A stretch of 64,000 nucleotides of DNA from Streptomyces sp. CB00455 (GTDB lineage Bacteria; Actinomycetota; Actinomycetes; Streptomycetales; Streptomycetaceae), in NCBI RefSeq assembly GCF_001905445.1, contig NZ_LIVQ01000007.1:370766-434765 (forward strand), written 5' to 3'. Below the pieces are notes generated by a model. The model saw nothing but the letters and a program-made list of their open reading frames with translations, had not been told where the DNA came from and did no database searches. The translations under genes and the position numbers were made by a program. The stretch's first letter is position 1. Every line of letters begins with the position of its first letter. Positions 17,641 to 27,371 of the stretch are shown piece after piece.

Positions 17641-17880
17641 CTAGACGAGGCGTGCGTTGGGGGCTCCGGTCTGGGTGAGGGGCTGGAGGATGTTGCCCAT
17701 GCCCTGGTTGACGCTGTCCCCGCGGGTGACGTTGTAGCTGTTGAGCGAGTCGTCGATGTTGATGTGACGGGTGCCGGTGAGGAGGTACTGGTCGTCGCCG
17801 GCGTGGGCGGTTCCGGGCAGGGTGAGTGCGGCCCCGGCAAGGGTGAGGACGGCGAGCGTGCGCCGAGCGGTGTTGTTCAT
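17641..17880 (-). CDS. Small secreted protein of unknown function
   Basis: 79 residues from ATG 17880. A signal peptide (ARRTLAVLTLAGAALTLPG, cut after AHA at about residue 26) is followed by about 53 residues, polar and Asn/Gln-rich, without Cys. Too short and lacking the motif for a chaplin; rodlins are longer. The upstream 300 bp to the RTX remnant hold no other supported gene. Confidence 0.6.
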   Translation of the reverse strand: MNNTARRTLAVLTLAGAALTLPGTAHAGDDQYLLTGTRHINIDDSLNSYNVTRGDSVNQGMGNILQPLTQTGAPNARLV

Positions 17881-18217
17881 GCTGGCCAAACGATTACTGA
17901 TGCGTCGCAGTCACAAGGTGATCCGTCCTCGCGGTGGAAGCTGTTCCCCCTCCTCTTCATACAAGCCTCCACCGGGTGGCGGCCCGCGCTCTGGGCTCAC
18001 TCCCGCCGGGGAGGCTCTTATAGGAGCGTCGCCCGCGCCGAGGAATCCTGGGCGTCAACATTGAGGAGCTGGACCTCGCCAGACGCCGCGCCCCGGTGGA
18101 GGCCAAGGGCGCTACCGCGCGCCACCAGCCCGCTGCGTGCGGGCCTGGCTACGGGCTACGCACCGCAGGCCGGGCGGTCGACGGGCTGCCCGGCCTGCGG
18201 TGTCGCGTGGGTCAGGG

Positions 18218-18510
18218 TCAGCAGCTGGTGGTGGTGTCTGTGGCGTCTGCAGTGCAGGTGTCGGAGCCGAGGCCGCCGTTGGCGGTGTCGCCGCCGGCGC
18301 CGTCCGCCACGTTGATGATGTCGTTGCCGAGGTTGCCGCTCATGGTGTCGGTGCCGGAGGTGTCGACGAGGGTGTCGTTGCCGTTCTGCCCGTCGAGGTC
18401 GTCGTTTCCGGGTCCGCCGTAGATGTGGTCGTCGCCGTTGTCGAAGAGGTAGAGCAGCGAGCCGAGGAGCGTCTCGCCGTAGTTGGTGTCGTTGCCGGCC
18501 TCGCCGTAGA
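18218..18510 (-). pseudogene. RTX (hemolysin-type calcium-binding repeat) C-terminal fragment
   Basis: The minus strand encodes repeated nonapeptides of the G-G-x-G-x-D-x-U-x type (YGEAGNDTNYG, IYGGPGNDDLDG, MSGNLGNDIINV, NGGLGSDTCTA), ending with a stop at 18218. The N-terminal part is gone: family sequence ends near 18510, where the tyrosine recombinase begins on the other strand. Such domains fold on binding calcium after secretion. Confidence 0.75.
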
Positions 18511-18547
18511 CACACCGGAGACCGAGCGGGTCAAGGACGTCTGGGAC

Positions 18548-20143
18548 ATGTCCGTCTTCGGGCACGCAGGTGTGGTGCCGTTCACCTCGATCGCCCAGAC
18601 GCCGTTGCGGGAAGCGATGAAGATCTGGGTCTACGACGACCTCCCCCGGCGGCGGAACAAGAACGCCGTCCACCACGCCCGCGCCGTCGTCGCCGCCCTG
18701 GCCATGCTCTCGGAGAGCCTGCGCCTGCAGCGTCCCGACCGCGGACAGGATCCGGCGGCGTGGGGGCGAGGCGACATCGTGGCGTACTGCAGCCGCATGG
18801 GCCACCTCACCGAGACGGGAAAGCAGAGCGCGTCCCGCCGGCTGGCCTACACCCGGTTCGTCCGCCGGGTCCTGCTCCGCTTCCGCACCCTGGGCCTGGC
18901 CAGCCCCGGAGGCGTGCTGGAGGGGATGCCGGTCGACTTCGCGATCTGGCCCGAGGACATGCCCGACGAGCCAGAGGACGCCGAGGCCGGCCGCGACCTG
19001 CCCGAAGCGGTGATGCGCGTCCTGTGCGCCCACCTCGACCACCTGGAAGAGCTAAGCAGCACCGAGACGAGGGTGGCGACCGAGCTGCTCATCGACACCG
19101 GCCCGCGCCCCGACGAGATCTACACCCTGGCCTGGGACTGTTTGGAGGGCGACCCAGACGGATCACCCGTGCTCGTCTACGACAACCACAAGGCCTACCG
19201 GCTCGGCCGCCGCCTGCCCATCGGCGGTGAGACCGCCGAGGTGATCCGCCGCCAGCAGCAACGCGTCCGCGACCGCTTCCCGACCACCGTGCCGGCAAGA
19301 CTCAAGCTGCTGCCCCGCGCGAGGACGAACCCCGAAGGCACCAAGCCACTCAACGACATCTCCACCGCCCACCGGAAATGGGTGGACTCGCTGCCCGACC
19401 TCGTCGTTCCGCTCATCACCACCGAGGCTGGCACCCAGGTCACATCCCTGGTGCCGTTCGACAGGGCCCGGATCTTCACCTACGCCTACCGGCACTGCTA
19501 CGCCCAGCGTCACGCCGACGCCGGGGTGCATCCGGACGTCCTCAAGGAGCTGATGGACCACCGGCTCATCACCACCACCCAGGGCTACTACCGGGTCGGA
19601 GCGGAACGCCGCCGGGAGGCTGTCGACCGGGTCACGGCCCTGCAGTTCGACCGGCACGGCAACCGGGTCTGGCGCGCGGCGCAGAGCTTGCTGGAATCCG
19701 AGCACGTCCGTCGCGCCATCGGGGAGGTCGCGACCCCGTACGGGGTCTGCCGCGAACCGTCCAACGTGGCCGCGGGCGGCCACGCGTGTCCGCTGCGGTT
19801 CCGGTGTCTGGGCTGCGAGCACTTCTCCACCGACGTCTCGTACCTCCCCGACCTTCAGGCCCACCTTGCCGACCTTCTGCGCAGCCGGGAGCGGCTGATG
19901 TCCGCGTTCGAAGCCGACGAGTGGGCCCGCACCCAGGCCATGCCCTCGCAGGAGGAGATCAGCCGGATCCGCCGGCTCATCGACCGCGTCAGCTCCGACC
20001 TCGACCAGCTGACCGCCGAGGACCGCGCGCAAATCGAACAGGCCGTCACCCTCGTGCGCCGCTCCCGCACCGTCCACCTCGGCATGCCCCGCGTCGGCCA
20101 GCCCCTGCCCGACGTCCGACCCTCAAGGACCCACCAGCCGTGA
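18548..20143 (+). CDS. Tyrosine recombinase, TnpB type of Tn554-like transposons, N-terminus lost
   Basis: Recognisable sequence begins near 18512 and the first in-frame ATG is at 18548 (532 codons). Tyrosine-recombinase residues are visible: Arg in ELLIDTGPRPDEIYTLAW, His-x-x-Arg region in YAYRHCYAQRHADAGVHPDVL, LMDHRLITTTQGYY with the nucleophilic Tyr. After the catalytic domain comes a Cys cluster (VCRE...GGHACPLRFRCLGCEHF) typical of TnpB. Full-length relatives are about 100 residues longer at the N-terminus; here that part is replaced by RTX-gene DNA. TnpA, normally upstream, is absent. Its stop overlaps the start of tnpC. Probably inactive alone. Confidence 0.8.
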   Translation: MSVFGHAGVVPFTSIAQTPLREAMKIWVYDDLPRRRNKNAVHHARAVVAALAMLSESLRLQRPDRGQDPAAWGRGDIVAYCSRMGHLTETGKQSASRRLAYTRFVRRVLLRFRTLGLASPGGVLEGMPVDFAIWPEDMPDEPEDAEAGRDLPEAVMRVLCAHLDHLEELSSTETRVATELLIDTGPRPDEIYTLAWDCLEGDPDGSPVLVYDNHKAYRLGRRLPIGGETAEVIRRQQQRVRDRFPTTVPARLKLLPRARTNPEGTKPLNDISTAHRKWVDSLPDLVVPLITTEAGTQVTSLVPFDRARIFTYAYRHCYAQRHADAGVHPDVLKELMDHRLITTTQGYYRVGAERRREAVDRVTALQFDRHGNRVWRAAQSLLESEHVRRAIGEVATPYGVCREPSNVAAGGHACPLRFRCLGCEHFSTDVSYLPDLQAHLADLLRSRERLMSAFEADEWARTQAMPSQEEISRIRRLIDRVSSDLDQLTAEDRAQIEQAVTLVRRSRTVHLGMPRVGQPLPDVRPSRTHQP

Positions 20144-20662
20144 CCACCGCCATGAACCACGGCCGCCAGGCCGACACCGAACGGCGCCGCACCCGGATGA
20201 AGACGGCCATCACCGCGGCCCGGCGCGACGGGACCTCGCTGACCGCCTCGGCCATCGCCCGCACCGCCCCGCGTCGACCGCACCTTCCTCTATCGCCACC
20301 GCGACCTCCTCGACGCCCTCCACACCGCCGCCCACGAACCCGCAACGCAGTCCGGGGCCGGGCTGGCCGTCACCTCCGCTTCCCTGCAGGCCGACCTGGC
20401 CAACGCGGGCGCGCGCAGCGCCCGCCTGGCCGCCCGCGTCCATCAACTCGAAGAACGCCTGTCGAAAGCCCTCAGCCAAGAGGTCTGGAAGGCCTCCGGA
20501 CTCGGGCCGCCCTCCGACATCGCGGAACTCACCGGCCGCGTCACCAGGCTCGAACAACGCAACGTCGAGCTGACGCGCGCGCTGGAAGAATGGCAGACCG
20601 AACTCGACGCAGCCCGAGCCGCCAACCGCGGCCTGCCCCGAGCTCTCAACCAGCGAGGCTGA
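20140..20662 (+). pseudogene. TnpC-like (DUF6262) accessory protein of Tn554-like element, frameshifted
   Basis: GTG 20140 overlaps the recombinase stop (GTGA). The frame starts as MNHGRQADTERRRTRMKTAI and reaches LTASAIART. A one-base gain near 20270 then moves the rest (RVDRTFLYRHRDLLDALHTA, then a coiled coil RVHQLEERLSKALSQEVWK) to another frame, ending at 20662. The HTH followed by a coiled coil is the usual TnpC layout. As sequenced it is broken. Confidence 0.75.
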
Positions 20663-21011
20663 CGGTTCCGGCAGACTCAGAGGTCTGGACGACATCTTTG
20701 GCGGGTGCCCGGTGTCTTCACGACGGCCCAGGCCAGACCACCGATGCCGATGCCGCTGAGGTTGCAAGCAACGAGCAGCACGAGCTACCGCAGCCAGCGC
20801 GGCCACCGACGAAAGGCGACACGCGAAGGCCCAGTCTCTGCCCTGACCCACCTCGGTGAGTAAGGTGCGTCGCTGCTGATGCGGATGGCCAAGTCTCGGC
20901 AGAAGCCAGAACCTTGATCAACCTGCGCACTGACGGCAGGGTTGGAGTGGACCCGTGCGGCGCGGATCGCGCACCGCATGCCGGTGCTCACTGCTCAGGG
21001 ACTTCGTCCGC
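20663..21011. other. Intergenic, no gene supported
   Basis: The minus strand shows short hydrophobic runs (LATSAASASVVWPGPS and neighbours) that may be remains of a small membrane protein. No start, ribosome site or family pattern supports a gene. Confidence 0.4.
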
Positions 21012-21671
21012 TCACTGGGACGGTGCCACCAGGCCCGCCTCATAGGCCAGGATCACCAGCTGCACCCGGTCGCGGGCATCGAGCTTGGCGAGCAGGCGGG
21101 TCAGGTAGGTCTTGGCGGTGGCGATGCTGATGTAGAGCTCGCCCGCGATCTCCGTATTGGACAGGCCTCTGCCGACCAGGGTTAGCACCTCGCGTTCCCG
21201 GTCGGTGATGCCGCCGAGCTCCACCCGCCGCGGCGGTGACGCTGCGGGTCGGGCGGTGAACTCTTTGATCAGCCGGCGTGTGACAGCAGGTGCGATCAGA
21301 GCGTCCCCGGCGGCAACGATCCGGACTGCGGCGAGGATGTCGTCCAGGGCCATGTCCTTGACGAGGAACCCGGAGGCGCCGGCGTGCAGCGCCCCGTAGA
21401 CGTAGTCGTCGTCGTCGAAGGTCGTCAGGACGACGACGCGTGTGGAGCCGGTGCCCGTCGTGATCAGCCGGGTGGCCTCGATGCCGTCCATGCCGGGCAT
21501 CCGGAGGTCCATCACCACGACGTCGGGGGCGAGCTCCTCCGTCAGCCGTACCGCTTCCGCGCCGTCTCCTGCCTCGCCCACCACCTCGATGTCCGCGGTG
21601 TCGGTGATGACCATCTGCAGGGCGGCCCGGACCAGGGGCTGGTCGTCGGTGAGCACGACACGGATGGTCAT
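21012..21671 (-). CDS. NarL/LuxR-type response regulator
   Basis: 219 residues. The receiver domain has acidic pair Asp9-Asp10, phospho-acceptor Asp55 in VVVMDLRMPG, Thr in VLTTFDDD and Lys in GFLVKDM. A GerE-type HTH follows (LGGITDREREVLTLVGRG, LSNTEIAGELYISIATAKTY). Its ATG overlaps the stop of the kinase gene by four bases, so the pair is translationally coupled. It probably activates the divergent ABC transporter at 23061 in response to the kinase signal. Confidence 0.95.
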   Translation of the reverse strand: MTIRVVLTDDQPLVRAALQMVITDTADIEVVGEAGDGAEAVRLTEELAPDVVVMDLRMPGMDGIEATRLITTGTGSTRVVVLTTFDDDDYVYGALHAGASGFLVKDMALDDILAAVRIVAAGDALIAPAVTRRLIKEFTARPAASPPRRVELGGITDREREVLTLVGRGLSNTEIAGELYISIATAKTYLTRLLAKLDARDRVQLVILAYEAGLVAPSQ

Positions 21672-22927
21672 CTGGCTGCCGCCTTCGCTTCTGCCTCGGT
21701 TCCTGCCGGTACCGGGAGTCTGGCCGCTACGAGGAAACCGCCCCCCGGGCGCGGCCCCGCAGTGAAATTGCCGTGCAGCAGGGCGACCCGCTCCCGCATG
21801 CCGATCAGACCGTACCCGGTGTCCGTGCTGGTGCCGCCGCCGCTGCCTCGGTCCGAGACCTCGACGGTGAGCTCGTCATCGAGGTAGTCGAGGCGCACCC
21901 GGCAGGAATCGGCACCCGAATGCCGTACGGCGTTGGTCACCGACTCCTGGACGATCCGGAACGCCGCGAGGTCGATGTCGGCCGGCAGAGGGCGTCGCCT
22001 GCCCTGCCACCGCACCTCCACGCGGACCCCGGCGGCCGTGGTCGTCGCGGCGAGCTGTTCCACGTTCGCCAGGCCGGCGGCCGGTCGCAGGGGCGCAGGC
22101 GCGGGCGAACGGCCTTGGCCGGTGTGTTCCTCATCCTGGTCGGCCTGGCGCAGTGCGCCCAGCATCCTTCGCAGCCCGGACAGCGTCTCGCGGCCGGCCA
22201 TCTCCACGGTGAGCATCGCCTCGCGGGCTCTGGCCGGCTGGGTCTCGATGACCCGGGCCGCGGCGCCGGCCTGCAAGGCGATGATGCCGATGCTGTGGGC
22301 GACCGTGTCGTGCATCTCGCGGGCGATGCGCAGCCGTTCGGCGGTGACGGCCTCGGCGGCGGCCCGGGCGTGCAACTCTGCGGTGTGGGCACGGGCCTGA
22401 TGCGCCGAGTTGCCGATGAGCCAGGCGATGACCACGGTCAGGGCCATGAAGGGCTCGGGGGCGATCCCGGAGTCGTCGCCCGCGATAGACCGCAGGACGA
22501 GGTAGCCGGCGAGTGTGCCGAGCGCCGCGCCGGCCGCGGCGAGCGAGATCCGTCGAGGTCGGGTGGCTGCGATGTAGCAGAGGGCGATGTCCACGGCCAG
22601 GAACTGCGTGGGCGGAATCTCATCCTGACGCCAGGCCACCGTCGAGATGACCGTACCGACGATCACCAGGCCGTACGCCGCGGAGGTCCTGCGGCGTAGC
22701 ACCGCGCTGCCGGCCATGACCAGTACGAAGGCGACGGCGAGCAGCGCCTGGGCTCCGGGCGAGTCGAGCCCGTCCCGGGGGTAGCTGAGCGAGTAATACC
22801 GTCGCGGTGGCATCACTACGTACTCGACGATGGGTTCCACTGCTGCCGTGTACCACGCCAGTGCCGTCCACAGGCCCGGCGGTAGGCGTTTGAGCAGCGG
22901 CAGCGGCAGCGGCGGTGAGGTGGACAT
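21668..22927 (-). CDS. Sensor histidine kinase, NarX/DesK type
   Basis: 419 residues from ATG 22927; the frame is open further upstream but enters the divergent promoter region. It has a short cytoplasmic N-terminus and several membrane segments between about residues 15 and 175. The HisKA_3 dimerisation helix carries His206 (ERLRIAREMHDTVAHS). An HATPase_c domain shows the N box FRIVQESVTNAVRHS and the G boxes DRGSGGG and GYGLIGMRERV. The signal is unknown; kinases of this type beside ABC genes commonly sense cell-envelope stress. Confidence 0.95.
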   Translation of the reverse strand: MSTSPPLPLPLLKRLPPGLWTALAWYTAAVEPIVEYVVMPPRRYYSLSYPRDGLDSPGAQALLAVAFVLVMAGSAVLRRRTSAAYGLVIVGTVISTVAWRQDEIPPTQFLAVDIALCYIAATRPRRISLAAAGAALGTLAGYLVLRSIAGDDSGIAPEPFMALTVVIAWLIGNSAHQARAHTAELHARAAAEAVTAERLRIAREMHDTVAHSIGIIALQAGAAARVIETQPARAREAMLTVEMAGRETLSGLRRMLGALRQADQDEEHTGQGRSPAPAPLRPAAGLANVEQLAATTTAAGVRVEVRWQGRRRPLPADIDLAAFRIVQESVTNAVRHSGADSCRVRLDYLDDELTVEVSDRGSGGGTSTDTGYGLIGMRERVALLHGNFTAGPRPGGGFLVAARLPVPAGTEAEAKAAAR

Positions 22928-23060
22928 GCCTTGATCGTAAGCACCTGCACCTGACGGCACATCTGACTGTGGCCGTACAACCAGGGTTGACACCCGTGCC
23001 CTCCGATCGTCATCGGTGGCCCGATTACGGGCGGGGTCGCCTACCGGCACCGTTGTCCCC

Positions 23061-23969
23061 GTGATCGAAGTCAACGAGCTCACGAAGCGATACGGCAGCA
23101 CGACGGCCGTCAAAGGTCTGACCTTCACCGTGCGACCCGGCCAGGTGACTGGGTTTCTCGGTCCTAACGGCGCCGGCAAGAGCACCACGCTGCGGATGAT
23201 ACTCGGCTTGCATGAGCCCACCAGCGGCACCGTCACCGTCGACGGCCGTTCCGTTCGCGACCGCCCCCGCGGCCTGCGTCATGTCGGCTCCCTTCTCGAC
23301 GCGCACGATGTGCACGGCGGGCGCAGCGCGGTGGCGCAGCTGTCTGCCCTGGCCCGCAGCAACCGCATTCCGCAGCGCCGGGTGGAGGAGGTGCTGCGGG
23401 AGGTCGGTCTCGCCGAGGTGGCCCGGCGCCGCATCGGCGGATTCTCGCTCGGCATGAAGCAGCGGCTCGGCATCGCTTCCGCCCTGCTCGGCGAACCACC
23501 GGTAATGCTCTTCGACGAGCCGCTCAACGGCCTCGACCCGGAAGGCGTGAAGTGGGTGCGTGACTTGTTCAGGCGGCTCGCCGCCGAGGGCCGCACGGTG
23601 TTCGTCTCCAGCCATCTCATGTCCGAGATGGAGCACACCGCCGACCAGCTGATTGTCATCGGCCGCGGCGAGCTGATCGCGGCGGAAAGCCTCACGGAGT
23701 TCTCCGCCCGTAGCACCCGGCAGAGCGTCACGGTGGGCACGTCCGCCGCAGCCGTCCTGAGAGACCTGCTGACGGCCGAGGGAGCAACCGTAAACACGGC
23801 GGGTGACCTGCTCACCGTGACCGGTGTGACCACAGTCCGGATCGGTGAGATCGCCATGGAGCACCGCATTCCGTTGCATCACCTCAGCGCCAAGTCCGCC
23901 TCATTGGAAGAGGCCTTCATGGAGCTCACCGCCGGCAGCGTGCAATACCTCGCAGGAGACCCCCAGTGA
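23061..23969 (+). CDS. ABC transporter ATPase
   Basis: 302 residues from GTG 23061, chosen because family homology begins immediately (IEVNELTKRYGSTTAVKGL). Walker A GPNGAGKST, signature FSLGMKQRLGIA, Walker B VMLFDEPLNGLDPEG, switch His in VSSHLMSEMEHTAD. The C-terminal ~90 residues are the accessory region of BcrA/YtrB-like exporters. Divergent from the two-component operon with 133 bp between starts; overlaps the permease start by four bases. Likely role: lipid or peptide-antibiotic export or defence controlled by the adjacent kinase/regulator. Confidence 0.93.
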   Translation: MIEVNELTKRYGSTTAVKGLTFTVRPGQVTGFLGPNGAGKSTTLRMILGLHEPTSGTVTVDGRSVRDRPRGLRHVGSLLDAHDVHGGRSAVAQLSALARSNRIPQRRVEEVLREVGLAEVARRRIGGFSLGMKQRLGIASALLGEPPVMLFDEPLNGLDPEGVKWVRDLFRRLAAEGRTVFVSSHLMSEMEHTADQLIVIGRGELIAAESLTEFSARSTRQSVTVGTSAAAVLRDLLTAEGATVNTAGDLLTVTGVTTVRIGEIAMEHRIPLHHLSAKSASLEEAFMELTAGSVQYLAGDPQ

Positions 23970-24811
23970 CCACGACATACGCTTCGGCCAGTGAACTCGG
24001 GGCCGCCGAACCCCGCGCCCGCTTCCGCGACCTTGTGGCCGCCGAGTGGATCAGTTTTCGATCGCTGCGCTCGACGTGGATCGCGTACGGGGCCACCGCA
24101 TTGGCCGTCATCGCGTTCAACGCGGGCACCGCCTACGACACCTACAACTACTGGCCGGCGCGGAGCCCGGCGGACCAAGCCGACTTCGTCCGCGCCGGAA
24201 TTCCGTTGCAGGAGGCGTTCACGGCGAACGCCGCCGTGGTCATGATGCTCGCCCTCGGTGCCATCGGCGCCGTCGCGATCATCGGTGAGTACAGCACGGG
24301 CACCATCCGTACGACGTTCGCGGCCGTTCCGGCCCGCCGTTCGGTGATGGCCGCAAAAGCGGTGGTCGTCACGGCGGTCGCCACCGTCTTCGGCGCGATC
24401 GTCGCGGGGGCCTCGTTCGGCCTGACGCAGGCGATCCTCGGCGGCCGGGACGCAGGCATCTCGATCAGCTACCCGGGCGCCCTGCGTCTCGTAGTGGCGT
24501 CCGCCTTCCTGGCGCCCCTGTGCGCGCTCGCCGGCCTGGCCATCGGCGCCGTCATCAGGCACACCTCGGCCACCATGACCGCCTCGGTGGTGGTCATCCT
24601 CGTCCTGCCCATCGTCCTCACCGACGGCCGCCACTGGTCGGCGGTCGCCGGGCACGCCACGCTCTATCAGGCGTGGTCGCGGCTCGTCGAGGTCGGCTCC
24701 CGCCAGACCGACTTCCCGTGGACGACCGGTGGAGCCTGGACCGTCTACGCGGTGTGGGCGCTCACCGCAGCCGTGCTCGCCGTCACCAGCGCACAACGGC
24801 GCGACCAGTGA
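23966..24811 (+). CDS. ABC transporter permease
   Basis: 281 residues, GTG start overlapping the ATPase stop (GTGA). Six hydrophobic segments: IAYGATALAVIAFNAG, NAAVVMMLALGAIGAVAII, then segments around 120, 155-175, 205-220 and the C-terminal VYAVWALTAAVLAVTSA. The loop GEYSTGTIRTTFAAVPARRS is the conserved coupling helix of ABC2 permeases of the BcrB/NatB type. Partner of the preceding ATPase. A terminator hairpin follows 19 bases later. Confidence 0.92.
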   Translation: MTTTYASASELGAAEPRARFRDLVAAEWISFRSLRSTWIAYGATALAVIAFNAGTAYDTYNYWPARSPADQADFVRAGIPLQEAFTANAAVVMMLALGAIGAVAIIGEYSTGTIRTTFAAVPARRSVMAAKAVVVTAVATVFGAIVAGASFGLTQAILGGRDAGISISYPGALRLVVASAFLAPLCALAGLAIGAVIRHTSATMTASVVVILVLPIVLTDGRHWSAVAGHATLYQAWSRLVEVGSRQTDFPWTTGGAWTVYAVWALTAAVLAVTSAQRRDQ

Positions 24812-24830
24812 GAGGGCCGGTCGGCCAACT

Positions 24831-24852
24831 GCCGGGGTACGGACACCCCGGC
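24831..24852 (+). terminator. Terminator of the ABC operon
   Basis: 8-bp stem GCCGGGGT / ACCCCGGC, 6-base loop. Confidence 0.6.
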
Positions 24853-24889
24853 CAAGGCGGCCGCGACCAGGATGACGAGTTGACGACCG

Positions 24890-25755
24890 TTATTCCTCAT
24901 CGACGACATCGGGGTCACGCAGTGACCGCAGGCCACCCGGCAGGTCCGGGAGCTGGAAGGAGTACCGGCCGAGCATGTTGATGTGGTGTCGCACGAACGG
25001 CGAGAGGCGGGCCACGTCCTCGTCGCGGACATCGAAGCCGTCGGCCCGGAGCTGGGTGACGGCGGCATCCATGCAGCGGGTGTTGAAGAGCACCAGGGCG
25101 TTGAGGACAAGGCCGAGGGCGCCGATCTGGTCCTCCATGCCGTCCTGGTAGCGCTGGTAGAGCTGCCCGGCCTTGCCGTGGAAGATCTTCCGGGCGAGCG
25201 CATGGCGGCCCTCCTGGAGGTTGGCCTGCACCTTGATCTTCCGTCGGTAGGCCGGCTCGTCCGCCAGACGCAGGATGTGCAGGGTCTTGGAGATGCGCCC
25301 GTAGTGCGCAATGGCGTCGCCCAGCGGGGTGGGCCGGCCGTCACGCGACAGCATCCGGATCACGTCGTAGGCCCGCACGGCCCCGGTGTGGATCGAGCCG
25401 ATGATCCGCAGAATGTCCTCCCAGTGCCGCTCGATCCGGACCAGGTCGACCCGGCCGCGGGCCGCGTCCTGGAACGCGCCGTAGTCGGCCGAGCGGTCGA
25501 TGCGCCACATCTTCTGGTCCGGCAGGTCGGCGAACTGCGGCGCGTAGGTGAACCCCGCCAAGGTCAGGAGCCCGAAGACAATGTCGGAGTACGAGGCGGT
25601 ATCCGTAACGATCATGTCGGGGCGTTTGCCGCCGTCGCGGTCGTAGAGGACGTCCAGCACGTACAGCGAGTCGCGCGGGGTGCCGGCCACCACCTTGCCG
25701 CCGAGTCCGGCCGCCTGGTCATTGATCAGTGTTCGCGCGAGTTCGCGGTGTAGAG
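24890..25755 (-). pseudogene. Tn3-family transposase, C-terminal third
   Basis: About 285 residues of the TnpA C-terminus: VLYDRDGGKRPDMIVTDTAS, then FGLLTLAGFTYAPQFADLPD and KMWRIDR, then AYDVIRMLSRDGRPTPLGDA and GLVLNALVLFNTRCMDAAV, ending RDPDVVDEE. The DDE region's last acidic residue lies here; the rest (roughly 700 residues) is missing. Sense breaks near 25755 where the frame enters unrelated sequence. Remains of a replicative transposon that may have shaped the flanking junctions. Confidence 0.85.
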
Positions 25756-26038
25756 AGACGGAGACACCAGGCTGGCAGACACACCGATCTCCGGGCGACG
25801 CGCGTGAGCCCGTACCTGGTGCCGTGAGCACGCGCCGGATGCGTGCGCCGGATGCGTGCGCCGACGGGTCGGCGTGCCAGACGCGGGCACGCGAGGGTGT
25901 CACCCGGCGGCCTTGTGGGGGAGCGCAGGATGTTGGGTCTCAGGAGGCGCCGGGTGTCTTGACGTGGCCGGCCGGGTGTCGGGACCTAGGTCGAAGGTCC
26001 GTCTCGTATTTCTGACTTCCGCGGGTCATGATCTCCGC

Positions 26039-26680
26039 ATGGTCGATCTGCATCAACTGGCTGCGTTCTGTGCGATGTCCCTCCTCCTTTCCGCGATCCC
26101 GGGGCCCAGCGTGCTCTTCGTCATTGGGCGGGCGCTGACATACGGGCGCCGGGCGGCATTGGCCTCTGTGCTGGGCAACGCGCTGGGCGGCTACGTACTT
26201 GTCATCGCAGTTGCGCTGGGGGTCGGAGCCGTGGTGGAGCGATCAGTGTTGCTCTTCAATGCGGTCAAGCTGGCCGGTGCCGCCTATCTGGTCTTTCTGG
26301 GGGTGAAGGCGCTGCGCGCCGGCTGGGGAAGCCGATCACAGACGGCGATGCCAGAAGCATTGCCAGGTGCAGGTGGGCGCTCTGTGCGGGCAGGTTTCAC
26401 GGTCGGAGTGACCAACCCCAAGAGCATCGTCTTCCTCACTGCGGTGCTGCCCCAGTTCGTCGACCGGGAAGCTGGTCAGGTCGTCACCCAGATGCTCCTT
26501 CTGGGTCTGGCCGGCGCCGTGCTGGCAGTGATCTCCGACGGCGTCTGGGGACTTGCCGCCTCCGCCGCGCGAACGTGGCTGTGCCGTTCTTCTCGCGGGA
26601 TGTCGGTGCTCGGCGGAACAGGGGGACTTGCCATGATCGGGCTCGGCGCCGCGGTCGCCCTCACCGGACGCGCCGACTGA
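26039..26680 (+). CDS. LysE/RhtB-family amino-acid exporter
   Basis: 213 residues from ATG 26039; the frame is open upstream but homology starts here. Six hydrophobic segments with the family signature SAIPGPSVLFVIGRALTYGR near the N-terminus, then AAYLVFLGVKALRAG and the second-half motif GFTVGVTNPKSIVFLTAVLP. Exporters of this family remove amino acids or homoserine-lactone-like molecules across the membrane. Monocistronic; substrate unknown. Lies between a Tn3 relic and 690 bp of non-coding debris. Confidence 0.92.
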   Translation: MVDLHQLAAFCAMSLLLSAIPGPSVLFVIGRALTYGRRAALASVLGNALGGYVLVIAVALGVGAVVERSVLLFNAVKLAGAAYLVFLGVKALRAGWGSRSQTAMPEALPGAGGRSVRAGFTVGVTNPKSIVFLTAVLPQFVDREAGQVVTQMLLLGLAGAVLAVISDGVWGLAASAARTWLCRSSRGMSVLGGTGGLAMIGLGAAVALTGRAD

Positions 26681-27371
26681 ACCGGCCGTGGCAGGTCGGC
26701 GTCATCTCGATGGGGTTCAGCAGGCACTGTCCCTTGCTCAGTCCCGGCAAGTAGTGCCCACCTGGTCGAATGCCACGCGCAGCGCTACAGCGGTATGACC
26801 CTGCGGCGCTGTGCCAGGAGATGCACCTGGTCGCCGCCGTGGTCACCGTCACCGCGCCCGGGATCCCCGTCCTGATGCCCAGGCAAGCACTCGGAGCCGG
26901 CGACGGCCTGGTCCTGCGCCACCTCGGAGCGCTGGAGGGACCGCGGCTCTCCGGCTTCCGCGGCTTCGCGGCTTCTGCGGCTTCCGCAGCGAGGCACACG
27001 GTGTCACCACCGATCCCTGCACCGGCGACTTCCCGTTGGGGAGGGACTGCTGAGCCTGACCTACCGGGAGCGCCGCGCCGACGGGACGTGCTGATGACGT
27101 CGCGGGCTCTGATGACGGGCCTGAACGGCCGCAGGGCCGCCTTCGTCCACGAGCTGACGTCAGCCGTACCCGCCGGGGGGCTACCCTGCCGGAACTGCCC
27201 GACGTGGCTGGAGCGTGCGTGATGTCCTTGAACTGCCGGCAGCGCCCTCTCCCAGCGACGTCAGCGGGAGAAGCCAGATCCAACTGGCGTGTGCATGGCC
27301 AGGGCGAGATGACCGGCGAACGCGCCGACATATGCAGTACACGCGTATCGGGCCGGTCAGAGGGGCGGTTC
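26681..27371. other. Intergenic debris
   Basis: No complete gene. A plus-strand stretch (about 26815-26950) reads VTVTAPGIPVLMPRQALG and LVLRHLGALEGPRL, faintly like the C-terminal domain of PLP-dependent Orn/Lys/Arg decarboxylases (P-G-I-P-x-L-x-P-G-E). Too short and irregular to annotate as more than a possible remnant. Confidence 0.35.

Noticed and set aside
17641..17880. Rodlin or chaplin
   Set aside because: No chaplin Cys/NPAFGN motif and too short and dissimilar for a rodlin.
26770..27222. PLP decarboxylase gene
   Set aside because: Only a short, imperfect resemblance to a C-terminal motif and no catalytic domain; kept as debris.
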